A DNA stretch of 64,000 nt from Thermocrispum agreste DSM 44070 (GTDB lineage Bacteria > Actinomycetota > Actinomycetes > Mycobacteriales > Pseudonocardiaceae), in contig NZ_ATYX01000006.1 of the NCBI RefSeq assembly GCF_000427905.1, positions 372,001 to 436,000 on the forward strand, given 5' to 3'. The position numbers and the translations under genes were made by a program. The notes under the pieces were generated by a model. It had not been told where the DNA came from and did not search any database. It saw only the letters and a list, made by a program, of their open reading frames with translations. Positions 55,017 to 64,000 of this stretch are shown here, in pieces (position 1 is the stretch's first letter; the number at the start of each line of letters is the position of its first letter).

Positions 55017-56627
55017 ATGGCCCAGCGACCGAGCAGGCCGCGGCGACCGTGGAGCCTGGCGGGACAGCTGCTGGTTCTGTTGCTGGTGATGGTCGCGGTG
55101 CTGGTCGGCGCGGGCGTGCTGCTGGCTTACCGGGAGGCCGCCAGGGCGAGCGAGGATGCGGCCAGGGAGGAGTCCACCGCGGTTGCCGTCGCCGTGGCGC
55201 GGATGCCGGACGTTCAGCAGGCGCTGCGCAGCGACGATCCCACGCGGCGCTTGCAGCCACTTGCCGAGCGGGTGCGTACCGACACCGGTGTCGACTTCAT
55301 CACGATCATGGCCCCGGACGGCACCCGCTACACCCACCCGAACCCGGAGCAGATCGGCGGCACGTTCCTGGGACATCGCGGTCCGGCGCTGCGTGGGCAG
55401 ATCTTCACCGAGACCTACACCGGCACGCTCGGCCCGTCGATCCGGGCCGTCGTCCCCGTCCACCACGGCGACGAGATCGTGGGCCTGGTCAGCGTCGGCA
55501 TCACGGTCGAGGCGGTCACCGCGGAGCTGAACGAGCGGCTGGGTCCGTTGCTGATGCTCGCGGGCGCCGTGCTGGCCGTCGGGATCGCCGGCTCGTGGCT
55601 GGTGAGCTCCCGCCTGAAGAAGCAGACGCGCGGTGTCGGGCCGGCCGAACTGGCGCGCATGTTCTCCTACTACGAAGCGATCCTGCACGCCGTCCGGGAG
55701 GGGCTGATCCTGGTCGACGCCGACGGCCGGGTCGGGCTGTGCAACGACAGCGCCCGCGCGCTGCTCGGTTTGCCGGAGACACCGCCGGAGGGCACGCCGG
55801 TGGCCGAGCTCGGCCTCCCGGATCCGTTGGCCGACGCACTCACGTCGACCCGGCCGCGCCCCGACGAGATCCACGTGACCGACGACCGTGTCCTGGTGGT
55901 GAACACCTCCCAGGTGCGCAGCGGCGACCGGCCGATGGGCAACGTGGTGACGCTGCGCGACCACACCGAGCTGGAGGCGTTGACCGGCGAGCTGAACACC
56001 GTGCGGGGGTTCGCCGAGTCGCTCCGGTCGCAGGCCCACGAGGCGGCCAATCGCCTGCACACCGTCGTCTCGCTGGTCGAGCTCGGCCGCACGGAGGAAG
56101 CTGTGCGGTTCGCCACCGCGGAACTGGAGATCGCCCAGCAGCTGACCGACCGAGTGGTTGGCGCGGTCGCCGAGCCCGTGCTGGCCGCGTTGCTGCTCGG
56201 CAAGCTGGCCGAGGCGAACGAGCGCGGGATCGAGCTGGTGCTGGAGGAGGGAGCGGCGGTGGACGATTCGCTGATCGGCGACCACGGCATCGCGCCGAGG
56301 GACGCCGTGACGGTGCTCGGCAATCTCGTCGACAATGCCATGGACGCGGCGGTACAAGGTGGCAGGACCCCGCCACGGGTCCGGGTCGATCTGCGCGGCG
56401 AGGGCGGTGAACTGTTCATGCGAGTGTCCGACAACGGTGCCGGCGTGCTGGACACCGAGATGGTGTTCCGGCGCGGCTGGTCCACGAAATCCGCGCCGGG
56501 GCACGGCCTGGGGCTGGCTCTGGTCGGCCAGGTGGTGCGGCGCTACCGCGGCTCGGTGGACGTGCGCAACGACAGCTCCGGCGGAGCAGTGTTCACTGTG
56601 CGGCTGCCTGCCGGGGTGCGCTCGTGA
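55017..56627 (+). CDS. CitA/DcuS-type sensor histidine kinase
   Basis: 536 residues. Membrane segment 1 (about 17-40), external Cache/PDC sensor (about 42-175) with RTDTGVDFITIMAPDGTRYT and GQIFTETYTGTLGPSIRAVV as in CitA/DcuS ligand domains, segment 2 (about 180-200), cytoplasmic PAS (about 220-315, ILHAVREGLILVDADGRVGL), then the kinase box SLRSQAHEAANRLHTVVSLV with the His of this family and LGNLVDNAMDAAVQGG, GAGVLDTEMVFRRGWSTK. Directly repeated GTTCA (54978 and 54987) in the 111-base divergent gap may be regulator sites. Likely senses a C4-dicarboxylate or citrate. Confidence 0.92.
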   Translation: MAQRPSRPRRPWSLAGQLLVLLLVMVAVLVGAGVLLAYREAARASEDAAREESTAVAVAVARMPDVQQALRSDDPTRRLQPLAERVRTDTGVDFITIMAPDGTRYTHPNPEQIGGTFLGHRGPALRGQIFTETYTGTLGPSIRAVVPVHHGDEIVGLVSVGITVEAVTAELNERLGPLLMLAGAVLAVGIAGSWLVSSRLKKQTRGVGPAELARMFSYYEAILHAVREGLILVDADGRVGLCNDSARALLGLPETPPEGTPVAELGLPDPLADALTSTRPRPDEIHVTDDRVLVVNTSQVRSGDRPMGNVVTLRDHTELEALTGELNTVRGFAESLRSQAHEAANRLHTVVSLVELGRTEEAVRFATAELEIAQQLTDRVVGAVAEPVLAALLLGKLAEANERGIELVLEEGAAVDDSLIGDHGIAPRDAVTVLGNLVDNAMDAAVQGGRTPPRVRVDLRGEGGELFMRVSDNGAGVLDTEMVFRRGWSTKSAPGHGLGLALVGQVVRRYRGSVDVRNDSSGGAVFTVRLPAGVRS

Positions 56628-57307
56628 GCCCGCCGTCCGACATCGCCGTGCTCGTGGTGGAGGACGAGCCGATCGCCGCACAAGCGCACTGCGAGTACGT
56701 CGAACGCGTGCCCGGGTTCACCGTGGCAGGCGTGGCGCATTCCGGTGCGGAGGCGACGCGTTTCCTCAAGTCCGGGCATGCCGACTTGGTGCTGCTCGAC
56801 TTCTACCTGCCGGACACGCACGGGCTGACGTTGTGCCGGGGGCTGCGTGCCGCCGGCAATCCGGTCGACGTCATCGCCGTGACGTCGGCGCGCGACCTCG
56901 AGGTGGTGAAGGCTGCCGTCTCGGTCGGCGTCGTGCAGTACTTGATCAAGCCGTTCACCTTCGCCACGCTGCGGGACAAGCTCACCGCCTACGCCCGCTA
57001 CCGCCAGGCGTCCGGGGAAGCCGACCAGTCGGAGGTCGATCGCATCCTCGGCACGCTGCGCACGGTCGACCACGGCGCGCTGCCGAAAGGGATGAGCGGC
57101 GCGACGTTGGAGGCGATCATGGCGGCGCTGCGCGAGGCGGCGGACGGCCTCTCGGCGGCGGAGGCCGGCAGACGCACCGGGACGTCCAGGGTGACCGCCC
57201 GGCGCTATCTGGAGTACCTGGCCGACAGCGGCGTGGTCGAGCGTCGTCCGTCCTACGGCCAGGTCGGGCGGCCGGAGCTGCGATACCGTACGGTGAAGCG
57301 GCCATGA
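56624..57307 (+). CDS. CitB/DcuR-type response regulator
   Basis: 227 residues. The receiver (about 5-125) has VLVVEDEPIAAQAHCEYVER, phosphoacceptor Asp in LVLLDFYLPDTHGLTL, T/S in IAVTSARD and Lys in VQYLIKPFTFATLRDKL. The C-terminal helix-turn-helix is SAAEAGRRTGTSRVTARRYL followed by EYLADSGVVERRPSYGQVGR, the DcuR/CitB form. The GTG start overlaps the kinase stop, and its stop overlaps the nitronate monooxygenase start. Confidence 0.93.
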   Translation: MSPPSDIAVLVVEDEPIAAQAHCEYVERVPGFTVAGVAHSGAEATRFLKSGHADLVLLDFYLPDTHGLTLCRGLRAAGNPVDVIAVTSARDLEVVKAAVSVGVVQYLIKPFTFATLRDKLTAYARYRQASGEADQSEVDRILGTLRTVDHGALPKGMSGATLEAIMAALREAADGLSAAEAGRRTGTSRVTARRYLEYLADSGVVERRPSYGQVGRPELRYRTVKRP

Positions 57308-58329
57308 TCGACGTGTCCGGGCGCGCGATTCCGATCGTGCAGGCACCGATGGCGGGTGGGGTGTCGACACCTGCCCTGGTGCAGGCGGTGACCAGCGCGG
57401 GTGGCCTGGGTTTCCTCGCGGGCGGCTACCTGCGAGCGGATGCTCTGCGGGAGCAGATCCGCGCGGTGCGGCAGGCAACCGACCAGCCCTTCGGTGTGAA
57501 TCTGTTCGTCCCCGAACCGCCGCGTCGCGAAGTCGACCTGCGGCCGTACTGCGAGCGCCTGCGGCCGGTCGCCGAGCGTTACGGTGTGACGATTCCCGAG
57601 CCGGACTGGCAGGACGACGACTTCTTCGCGGAGAAGGTGGAGATGCTGCTCGCCGAGCGCGTTCCGGTGGTCTCGTTCACCTTCGGCATTCCGGACGCCG
57701 GGGTGATCGAGGCCTTCCGTGCCGCAGGCAGCACCGTGATCGTCACGGTCACCACCGCCGACGAGGCACGGAACGCGGTGACTGCCGGGGCGGACGCGCT
57801 GTGCGTGCAGGGGCCGGAGGCCGGCGGGCACCGCAGCACGCACCGGATGACCGACGAGCCGGGCCGGGCCCCCCTCGTCGAGCTGCTGCGCCGGATCCGG
57901 CCCGGCGTGCCGGTGATCGCGGCAGGTGGCATGGCGACACCGGACGCGATCGCTGCGGCACTGGCCGCGGGCGCTTCCGCCGTTCAACTCGGGACCGCGT
58001 TCGTCCGGAGCGACGAATCCGGCGCGAAACAGGCGCACAAGGACGCGCTGGCCGATCCAGGACGCCCGGACACGGTCGTCACGCGCGCGTTCACCGGCCG
58101 CCCTGCCCGGGCCATCCGTACGTCGTTCGTCGAGCAGTTCGACGGCGCCACGCCGGCGGTCCATCCGCAGGTGCACCAGCTGACCGCGCCGATTCGTGCG
58201 GCAGCCGCGGCCGCCGGGGACCCGGAGGGCCTGGCCTTGTGGGCAGGAACCGGTCATCGCACGGCCCGCACCGGCCCGGCGGCCGAGATCGTCGCGGAAC
58301 TGTGGACGCAGGCCGAGCGCCTGCGCTAG
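57304..58329 (+). CDS. Nitronate monooxygenase (NPD/NMO family)
   Basis: 341-residue FMN-dependent TIM-barrel enzyme that oxidises alkyl nitronates such as propionate 3-nitronate, a toxic succinate analogue. Motifs: IPIVQAPMAGGVSTPALVQA, GGLGFLAGGYL, PFGVNLFVP, VVSFTFGIPD, CVQGPEAGGHRSTH with the catalytic His, VIAAGGMATPDAIAAALAAG and AVQLGTAFVRSDES. Coupled to the two-component genes by overlap (ATGA). Because propionate 3-nitronate inhibits succinate dehydrogenase, a link to dicarboxylate uptake is possible but speculative. Confidence 0.9.
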   Translation: MIDVSGRAIPIVQAPMAGGVSTPALVQAVTSAGGLGFLAGGYLRADALREQIRAVRQATDQPFGVNLFVPEPPRREVDLRPYCERLRPVAERYGVTIPEPDWQDDDFFAEKVEMLLAERVPVVSFTFGIPDAGVIEAFRAAGSTVIVTVTTADEARNAVTAGADALCVQGPEAGGHRSTHRMTDEPGRAPLVELLRRIRPGVPVIAAGGMATPDAIAAALAAGASAVQLGTAFVRSDESGAKQAHKDALADPGRPDTVVTRAFTGRPARAIRTSFVEQFDGATPAVHPQVHQLTAPIRAAAAAAGDPEGLALWAGTGHRTARTGPAAEIVAELWTQAERLR

Positions 58330-58350
58330 CCGGAGCCGGGGACGCCCTGG

Positions 58351-58722
58351 CTAGTGCACCGGTCCGGTGTACTTCTCTCCGGGGCCTTGTCCGGGCGGAT
58401 CCGGCACGGGGGAGGCCTCCCGGAACGCACGCTGCACCGATTGCAGGCCGTCACGCAGCGGCGCCGCGTGGGCACCCAGGTACTCGGCCGACGCCGTGAC
58501 CAGACCGGCGAGCGCCGTGATCAGCCTGCGTGCCTCGTCAAGGTCCCGGCGCGGGCTGGTGTCGGGATCCTCGTCGGCCAAGCCCAGGCGCTCGGCGGCC
58601 GCGGACAGCAGCATGACGGCGGCCCTGGTGACAACCTCGACGCTGGGGACGTCGGCAAGGTCCCGCTGCGGCAGCTCGGAATACTCTCCATCCCTGGCCG
58701 CGTTCGCACTATCATCAGCCAC
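58351..58722 (-). CDS. DUF1844-domain protein
   Basis: 123 residues of a family found beside infC in many actinobacteria. The core is [20 protein letters not shown] followed by [11 protein letters not shown], then [20 protein letters not shown] and [21 protein letters not shown] Pro/Gly-rich tail follows. Function unknown. GTG at 58722 has AGGG eight bases upstream and gives the usual short N-terminus; an ATG at 58746 is an alternative. Divergent from infC. Confidence 0.83.
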   Translation of the reverse strand: MADDSANAARDGEYSELPQRDLADVPSVEVVTRAAVMLLSAAAERLGLADEDPDTSPRRDLDEARRLITALAGLVTASAEYLGAHAAPLRDGLQSVQRAFREASPVPDPPGQGPGEKYTGPVH

Positions 58723-58745
58723 GTCTGGTACCCTGCCATGAGCCA

Positions 58746-58979
58746 CTCACACCCGGATGTCCGGGTGTGAGCAAGTGGAGCCCCGCTCCCACCCGAGTCG
58801 CCGCTTCGAGGCGGCCGGGTCCGGTCTCGCCGATGGCACCATCGGCGAGGTGTCCGCCGGTGCGGACACGATCGGAGTTGTGGGCCCCACTGCCGATGGC
58901 AGGTGGGGCCCGACGCTTGTCGGCGTCAAGGGGGCCCCGGACGACAACAGCAAAGGCAACAACGGACCAAGGAGGCCCC
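58746..58979 (+). promoter_or_regulatory. Structured leader of the infC-rpmI-rplT operon
   Basis: Four hairpins in 166 bases: CTCACACCCGGA/TCCGGGTGTGAG (58746-58771), CTCGCCGATGG/CCATCGGCGAG (58826-58849), GTGTCCGC/GCGGACAC (58850-58869) and GGGCCCCAC-TGCC/GGCA-GTGGGGCCC (58882-58911, one bulge). An unstructured stretch follows to AAGGAGG at 58969-58975. The layout resembles ribosomal-protein-controlled leaders (IF3/L20 operon) known in other phyla. The Rfam class, if any, is not known to me. It overlaps the DUF1844 promoter region. Confidence 0.6.
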
Positions 58980-59555
58980 ATCAGCTCCGACACGCGCATC
59001 AACGAGCGCATCCGCGTGCCCGAAGTTCGGCTCGTCGGGCCGAACGGCGAGCAGGTAGGCATCGTCCGCATCGAGGATGCATTGCGCCTGGCGCAGGAGG
59101 CCGATCTCGACCTGGTCGAGGTCGCCCCGCAGGCACGCCCTCCGGTGGCGAAACTCATGGACTTCGGCAAGTACAAGTACGAGGCTGCCCAGAAGGCCCG
59201 TGAGTCCCGCCGGAACCAGCAGCAGACGGTGATCAAGGAGCAGAAGCTCCGGCCGAAGATCGACGACCACGACTACGAGACGAAGAAGGGCCACGTCGCC
59301 CGCTTCCTCAAGAGCGGCAACAAGGTCAAGGTCACCATCATGTTCCGCGGCCGGGAGCAGTCGCGTCCCGAGCTCGGATTCCGGCTGCTGCAGCGGCTGG
59401 CCGACGACGTGGCCGACCTCGGCGTCGTCGAGTCCGCACCGAAGCAGGACGGCCGCAACATGGTGATGGTGCTGGCGCCCATCAAGCAGCAGAAGGGCAA
59501 GAAGGCCGGCAAGGACGCCGAGTCCAGCAAGCGATCTGCCCGCTCGGGCAGGTAG
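58980..59555 (+). CDS. infC: Translation initiation factor IF-3 (ATC start)
   Basis: 191-residue factor that keeps 30S subunits free and checks start codons. The N-domain has [20 protein letters not shown] and [20 protein letters not shown]; the C-domain has [38 protein letters not shown] and [14 protein letters not shown]. The protein begins at a non-canonical ATC, placed five bases after AAGGAGG; no ATG/GTG/TTG fits the conserved N-terminus. Rare start codons in infC allow IF-3 to limit its own synthesis (known for AUU in E. coli). First gene of infC-rpmI-rplT. Confidence 0.95.
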   Translation: MSSDTRINERIRVPEVRLVGPNGEQVGIVRIEDALRLAQEADLDLVEVAPQARPPVAKLMDFGKYKYEAAQKARESRRNQQQTVIKEQKLRPKIDDHDYETKKGHVARFLKSGNKVKVTIMFRGREQSRPELGFRLLQRLADDVADLGVVESAPKQDGRNMVMVLAPIKQQKGKKAGKDAESSKRSARSGR

Positions 59556-59624
59556 ACGGGTCAGGTCACGACCACCGCCCCGGCAGAGGGCGGTATCGGC
59601 CTGCCATGAGAAGGAAGAGAATTC

Positions 59625-59819
59625 ATGCCTAAGCAGAAGACGCACAGCGGTACCGCCAAGCGGATCAAGGTCACCGGCAGTGGCCGGCTGCGTCGTCAGC
59701 GTGCCGGCAGGCGGCACCTGTTGGAGCGGAAGTCGAGCCGCGTGACGCGCCGCCTGGAAGGCACCGGCGACGTCGCCAAGGCCGACGTGAAGACCGTCCG
59801 GAGGATGCTCGGCATCTGA
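59625..59819 (+). CDS. rpmI: 50S ribosomal protein L35
   Basis: 64 residues: [20 protein letters not shown] then [20 protein letters not shown], the standard L35 sequence, very basic. ATG with AGAAGGAAGAG upstream. Between infC and rplT as usual. Confidence 0.97.
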   Translation: MPKQKTHSGTAKRIKVTGSGRLRRQRAGRRHLLERKSSRVTRRLEGTGDVAKADVKTVRRMLGI

Positions 59820-59911
59820 CGGTGCCCGGCGCCGGACAGCACATTCCGGCCAACTGACCACGACCACCCCGGGGCGGCGGATCCGCCCCCGAGATTCGAC
59901 AGGATGGACCC

Positions 59912-60292
59912 ATGGCACGCGTCAAGCGGGCAGTGAACGCCCAGAAGAAGCGTCGCGCGATTCTCGAGCAGGCGAAGGGCTACCGCGGGCAGCGCTCCCG
60001 GCTGTACCGCAAGGCCAAGGAGCAGTCGCTGCGCTCGCTCAACTACGCCTACCGCGACCGCAGGGCGCGCAAGGGCGACTTCCGGCAGCTGTGGATCACC
60101 AGGATCAACGCGGCGGCCCGCGCCAACGGCATGACCTACAACCGCTTCATCCAGGGCCTGAAGGCCGCCGAGGTGGAAGTCGACCGCAAGATCCTGGCCG
60201 ACCTGGCGGTCAACGACGCGACCGCGTTCACCGCGCTGGTCGAGCTGGCCAAGCAGAACGTTCCGGCCCAGGAAGCGAAGAAGTCGGCCTGA
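59912..60292 (+). CDS. rplT: 50S ribosomal protein L20
   Basis: 126 residues: [80 protein letters not shown]. Basic N-terminal arm and globular C-domain typical of L20. In other bacteria L20 represses this operon through its leader. ACAGGATG precedes the ATG. Confidence 0.97.
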   Translation: MARVKRAVNAQKKRRAILEQAKGYRGQRSRLYRKAKEQSLRSLNYAYRDRRARKGDFRQLWITRINAAARANGMTYNRFIQGLKAAEVEVDRKILADLAVNDATAFTALVELAKQNVPAQEAKKSA

Positions 60293-60327
60293 TCACGCAG
60301 GAGATCTTCACCCACCGCACACCACGG

Positions 60328-61134
60328 GTGGTGGCCGCCCGGAAGCTGACCACGCGCTCCGGCCGGTCGGCGGCCGGGCGGTTTCTCGCCGAAGGGGCGC
60401 AAGCGGTCCGCGAGGCGCTGGCGCGCGCGGCAGGCCGCGATCGCCCCGCAGCGGTGCACGAGCTGTTCGTCACCGAGCAGGCCGCGAGCAGGCACGCGGA
60501 CCTGGTGCGGCAGGCTCGTGCCGCCGGGGTGCGGGTCTCCACCGTGACTCCGCGCGCGGCCGAGCTGCTGTCCGAGACGGTCACGCCGCAGGGGCTGGTC
60601 GCCGTGTGCGACACCGTGGACGTCACCGTGGCCGAGGCCATCGGCGACAGCCCGCGCATGGTGGCGGTGCTGGTGGGGGTGTCCGATCCGGGCAACGCCG
60701 GCACCGTGGTGCGGGTCGCGGACGCGGCGGGCGCGGACGCAGTGGTGCTCGCCGGCGATTCGGTGGACCCGCACAATGGCAAATGCGTGCGGGCGTCGAC
60801 CGGGAGCTTGTTCCATCTGCCCGTGGCTCGCGAGCGCGATGTGGCGGACGTTATGACTGCGTGCCGTGCCGCCGGGCTTCGCGTTGTCGCCGCTGACGGG
60901 CGCGCGACGCAGCGGCTGGACGACGCCGACGTGGAGGCCGCGCTGGCCGAGCCGACGGCGTGGCTGTTCGGCAACGAAGCGCACGGCCTGGCACCCGAGG
61001 TGACCCGGGCCGCCGACGCCGCCGTGGCCGTGCCGATCTACGGCGCCGCGGAGAGCCTGAACCTGGCCACAGCGGCAGCCGTCTGCCTGTACGCGACCGC
61101 TCGCGCGCAGCGCTCGCAGAGCAGCCGACAGTGA
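60328..61134 (+). CDS. TrmH/SpoU-family rRNA 2'-O-methyltransferase (TsnR-like)
   Basis: 268 residues from the first canonical start. An N-terminal substrate-binding domain (about 1-100) with GRFLAEGAQAVREAL precedes the SPOUT domain: VGVSDPGNAGTVVRVADAAG (motif 1), GKCVRASTGSLFHLPV, PTAWLFGNEAHGLAPEV (motif 2) and VPIYGAAESLNLATAAAVCL (motif 3). It probably methylates a ribose of 23S rRNA; same position as tsnR (Rv1644). Family sequence extends upstream (TPRVVAARKL and before), as far as CTG/ATC codons that overlap the rplT stop at 60289-60292, so translation may begin there. Confidence 0.9.
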   Translation: MVAARKLTTRSGRSAAGRFLAEGAQAVREALARAAGRDRPAAVHELFVTEQAASRHADLVRQARAAGVRVSTVTPRAAELLSETVTPQGLVAVCDTVDVTVAEAIGDSPRMVAVLVGVSDPGNAGTVVRVADAAGADAVVLAGDSVDPHNGKCVRASTGSLFHLPVARERDVADVMTACRAAGLRVVAADGRATQRLDDADVEAALAEPTAWLFGNEAHGLAPEVTRAADAAVAVPIYGAAESLNLATAAAVCLYATARAQRSQSSRQ

Positions 61135-62291
<1,157 letters not shown>

Positions 62292-62292
<1 letters not shown>

Positions 62293-64000
62293 TGAAGGTT
62301 CCGTTCAGTTGGCTGACCGAGCACCTGGCGCTGACCGAGGGGATCGGTGTCGACGAGGTGGTCGACGCGCTGGTCCGGGTCGGCATCGAGGTCGACGGGG
62401 TGCACCGGCTGGAGCAGGTGCGCGGCCCGCTGGTGATCGGCCGGGTGGAGAAGATCACCGAGCTGACGCAGTTCAAGAAGCCGATCCGGTACTGCCGGGT
62501 GGACGTCGGCGACGCGGTGGAGCCCGGCTCCACGGACGCCACCCGCGGCATCATCTGCGGCGCGACGAACTTCACCGAGGGCGATCTGGTGGTGGTGGCG
62601 CTGCCCGGTGCGGTGCTGCCGGGTGATTTCGCCATCAGTGCCCGCAAGACCTACGGCCACCTCAGCGAGGGCATGATGTGCTCGGCCCGGGAGGTGGGCC
62701 TGGGCGAGGACCACAGCGGCATCCTGGTGCTGCCGAGGAACTCGGCCACGCCGGGTGACGACGCCACCGAGGGGCTGGGGCTGGACGACGCCGTGCTCGA
62801 GGTGACGCCGACGCCGGATCGTGGCTACGCGTTGTCGGTGCGCGGCCTGGCCCGGGAGCTGGCGTGCGCGCTGGACCTGCCGTTCGCCGATCCCGGCCTG
62901 CGGGAGCTGCCGAAGGCCAAGGGCGACGCGTGGCCGGTGCGGATCGAGGACCCGGACGGCTGCAAGCGGTTCGTGGTGCGGCGGGTGTCCGGGCTGGACC
63001 CGAGCGCGCCGACTCCGTGGTGGATGCAGCGCAGGCTGATGCTGGCGGGCATCCGGTCCATCTCGCTGGCGGTGGACGTCACCAACTATGTGATGCTGGA
63101 GCTGGGCCAGCCGTTGCACGCCTTCGACGCCGAGCGCGTCAAGGGCGAACTGGTGGTGCGCCGGGCCAAGGAAGGCGAAAAGCTCACCACGCTCGACGAC
63201 GTGGAGCGGGTGCTCGACCCGGGCGACATCGTCATCTGCGACGACACCGGCCCGATCTCGCTGGCAGGCACGATGGGCGGGGCGAGCACGGAGATCACCC
63301 CGGAGTCCACCGACGTGCTGCTGGAAGGCGCGTTCTGGAATCCGGCGTCGATCAGCCGCACGGCGCGCAGGCACCACCTGTTCTCCGAGGCGGCCAAACG
63401 GTTCGAGCGGCACACCGACCCGGCGGTCGCCCCGGTGGCCGTCGAGATGGCCGCGAACCTGCTGCGCACCTACGGCGGGGGCACCGTCCAGCTCGGCCGG
63501 ACCGACGAGGGCCGGATGGAGAAGCTTCCCCCGGTGACGATGCCGATCTCGCTGCCGGACGAGGTCGCGGGCGTGCGGTACGAGCGCGGCGTGACGGCCA
63601 GGCGGCTGACCCAGATCGGGTGCAAGGTCTCCATCGACACCGCGCCGGACGGGACCGGTCTGGTCGTCGCGGAGCCGCCGTCGTGGCGGCCCGACCTGCA
63701 ACGGCCCGCCGACCTGGTGGAGGAAGTGCTGCGGCTGGAGGGCTACGACACCATTCCGTCGACGGTGCCTGCCGCCCCGCCCGGCACCGGGCTGACCGCC
63801 GAGCAGCGGCGCAAGCGGTCGGTGGCCCGCGCCTTGGCCGAAGCGGGCTACGTGGAGGTGGCGCCGCCGCCGTTCGTGTCGAAGCAGACCTGGGACAAGA
63901 TGGGCCTGCCTGCGGACGACGTCCGGCGGAACACCGTCTCGCTGCTGAACCCGCTCGATGCCGACAGCGCGGAGCTGGCCACCACGCTGCTGCCGGGGCT
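62292..64000 (+). CDS. pheT: Phenylalanine-tRNA ligase beta subunit, 3' part outside window
   Basis: First ~570 residues of a protein of ~830. KVPFSWLTEHL start, EMAP/OB tRNA-binding domain (about 40-150, VIGRVEKITELTQFKKPIRY), B3/B4 editing domain (about 200-400: LAVDVTNYVMLELGQPLHAF, GDIVICDDTGPISLAGTMGG, ARRHHLFSEAAKRFERHTDP), B5 domain (about 400-490) ending LVEEVLRLEGYDTIPS, and the beginning of the catalytic-like core. It overlaps pheS by one base and runs off the window. Confidence 0.97.

Overview
The window is chromosomal DNA of a high-GC actinobacterium, most likely of the Pseudonocardiales (Amycolatopsis/Saccharopolyspora-like). The evidence is GC-rich third codon positions, many GTG starts, translationally coupled ATGA/GTGA gene overlaps, leaderless-looking starts, and a gene backbone (pdtaR - polA - rpsA - coaE - uvrB - uvrA - infC-rpmI-rplT - tsnR-like - pheS-pheT) that matches the order known in Mycobacterium tuberculosis from about Rv1626 to Rv1650. 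Lineage-specific blocks are inserted between these core genes. I see no insertion sequence, prophage, CRISPR array or replication origin.

Layout. 1-7461: an amino-sugar locus. On the minus strand lie an ABC permease (cut by the window edge), its lipoprotein and a DeoR-type repressor. Divergently lie a SIS-domain isomerase/deaminase, a ROK kinase, an NagA-type deacetylase, a PfkB sugar-phosphate kinase and a class II aldolase. Together these can form a complete non-PTS route from an N-acetylated hexosamine (GalNAc is my best guess) to triose phosphates. 7590-11216: a PadR regulator coupled to a FadH-type 2,4-dienoyl-CoA reductase, plus NTF2-like and VOC proteins. 11557-18057: an unusual tRNA-Leu(CAA), the ANTAR regulator pdtaR and a full liv branched-chain amino-acid ABC operon. 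18085-29273: polA, rpsA and coaE, interspersed with a DoxX/ECF sigma pair, two SDR-type genes, an acetyltransferase and a methyltransferase. 29406-33710: a drug-type ABC transporter co-transcribed with a two-component system, then a DUF402 gene. 33740-40169: uvrB and an ABC-2 exporter whose ATPase is fused to an extracytoplasmic alpha/beta hydrolase. 40388-42810: a manganese (yybP-ykoY) riboswitch controlling terC, then a RES toxin-antitoxin pair. 42951-45145: two trypsin paralogues, the first carrying two frameshifts. 45255-48377: an OmpR-type two-component system flanked by a PepSY protein and another exported protein, both with acidic tails. 48511-53091: an MBL hydrolase, uvrA and an SRPBCC protein. 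53538-58329: a C4-dicarboxylate transporter with a divergent CitA/DcuS-type two-component system and a nitronate monooxygenase. 58351-64000: DUF1844, infC (ATC start, structured leader), rpmI, rplT, an rRNA methyltransferase, pheS and pheT (cut by the window edge).

The strongest regulatory observation is that polA, uvrB and uvrA each have a TTGTCGGT(G/A)-N8-TAnnnT promoter. This is the RecA-independent, PafBC-type DNA-damage promoter known from mycobacteria, so the three repair genes look like one regulon. Other points worth following are the hydrolase-TM-ABC ATPase fusion, the tRNA-Leu anticodon on a class I tRNA body, the riboswitch whose expression platform can be read base by base, and the amino-sugar pathway with a tagatose-type lower branch.
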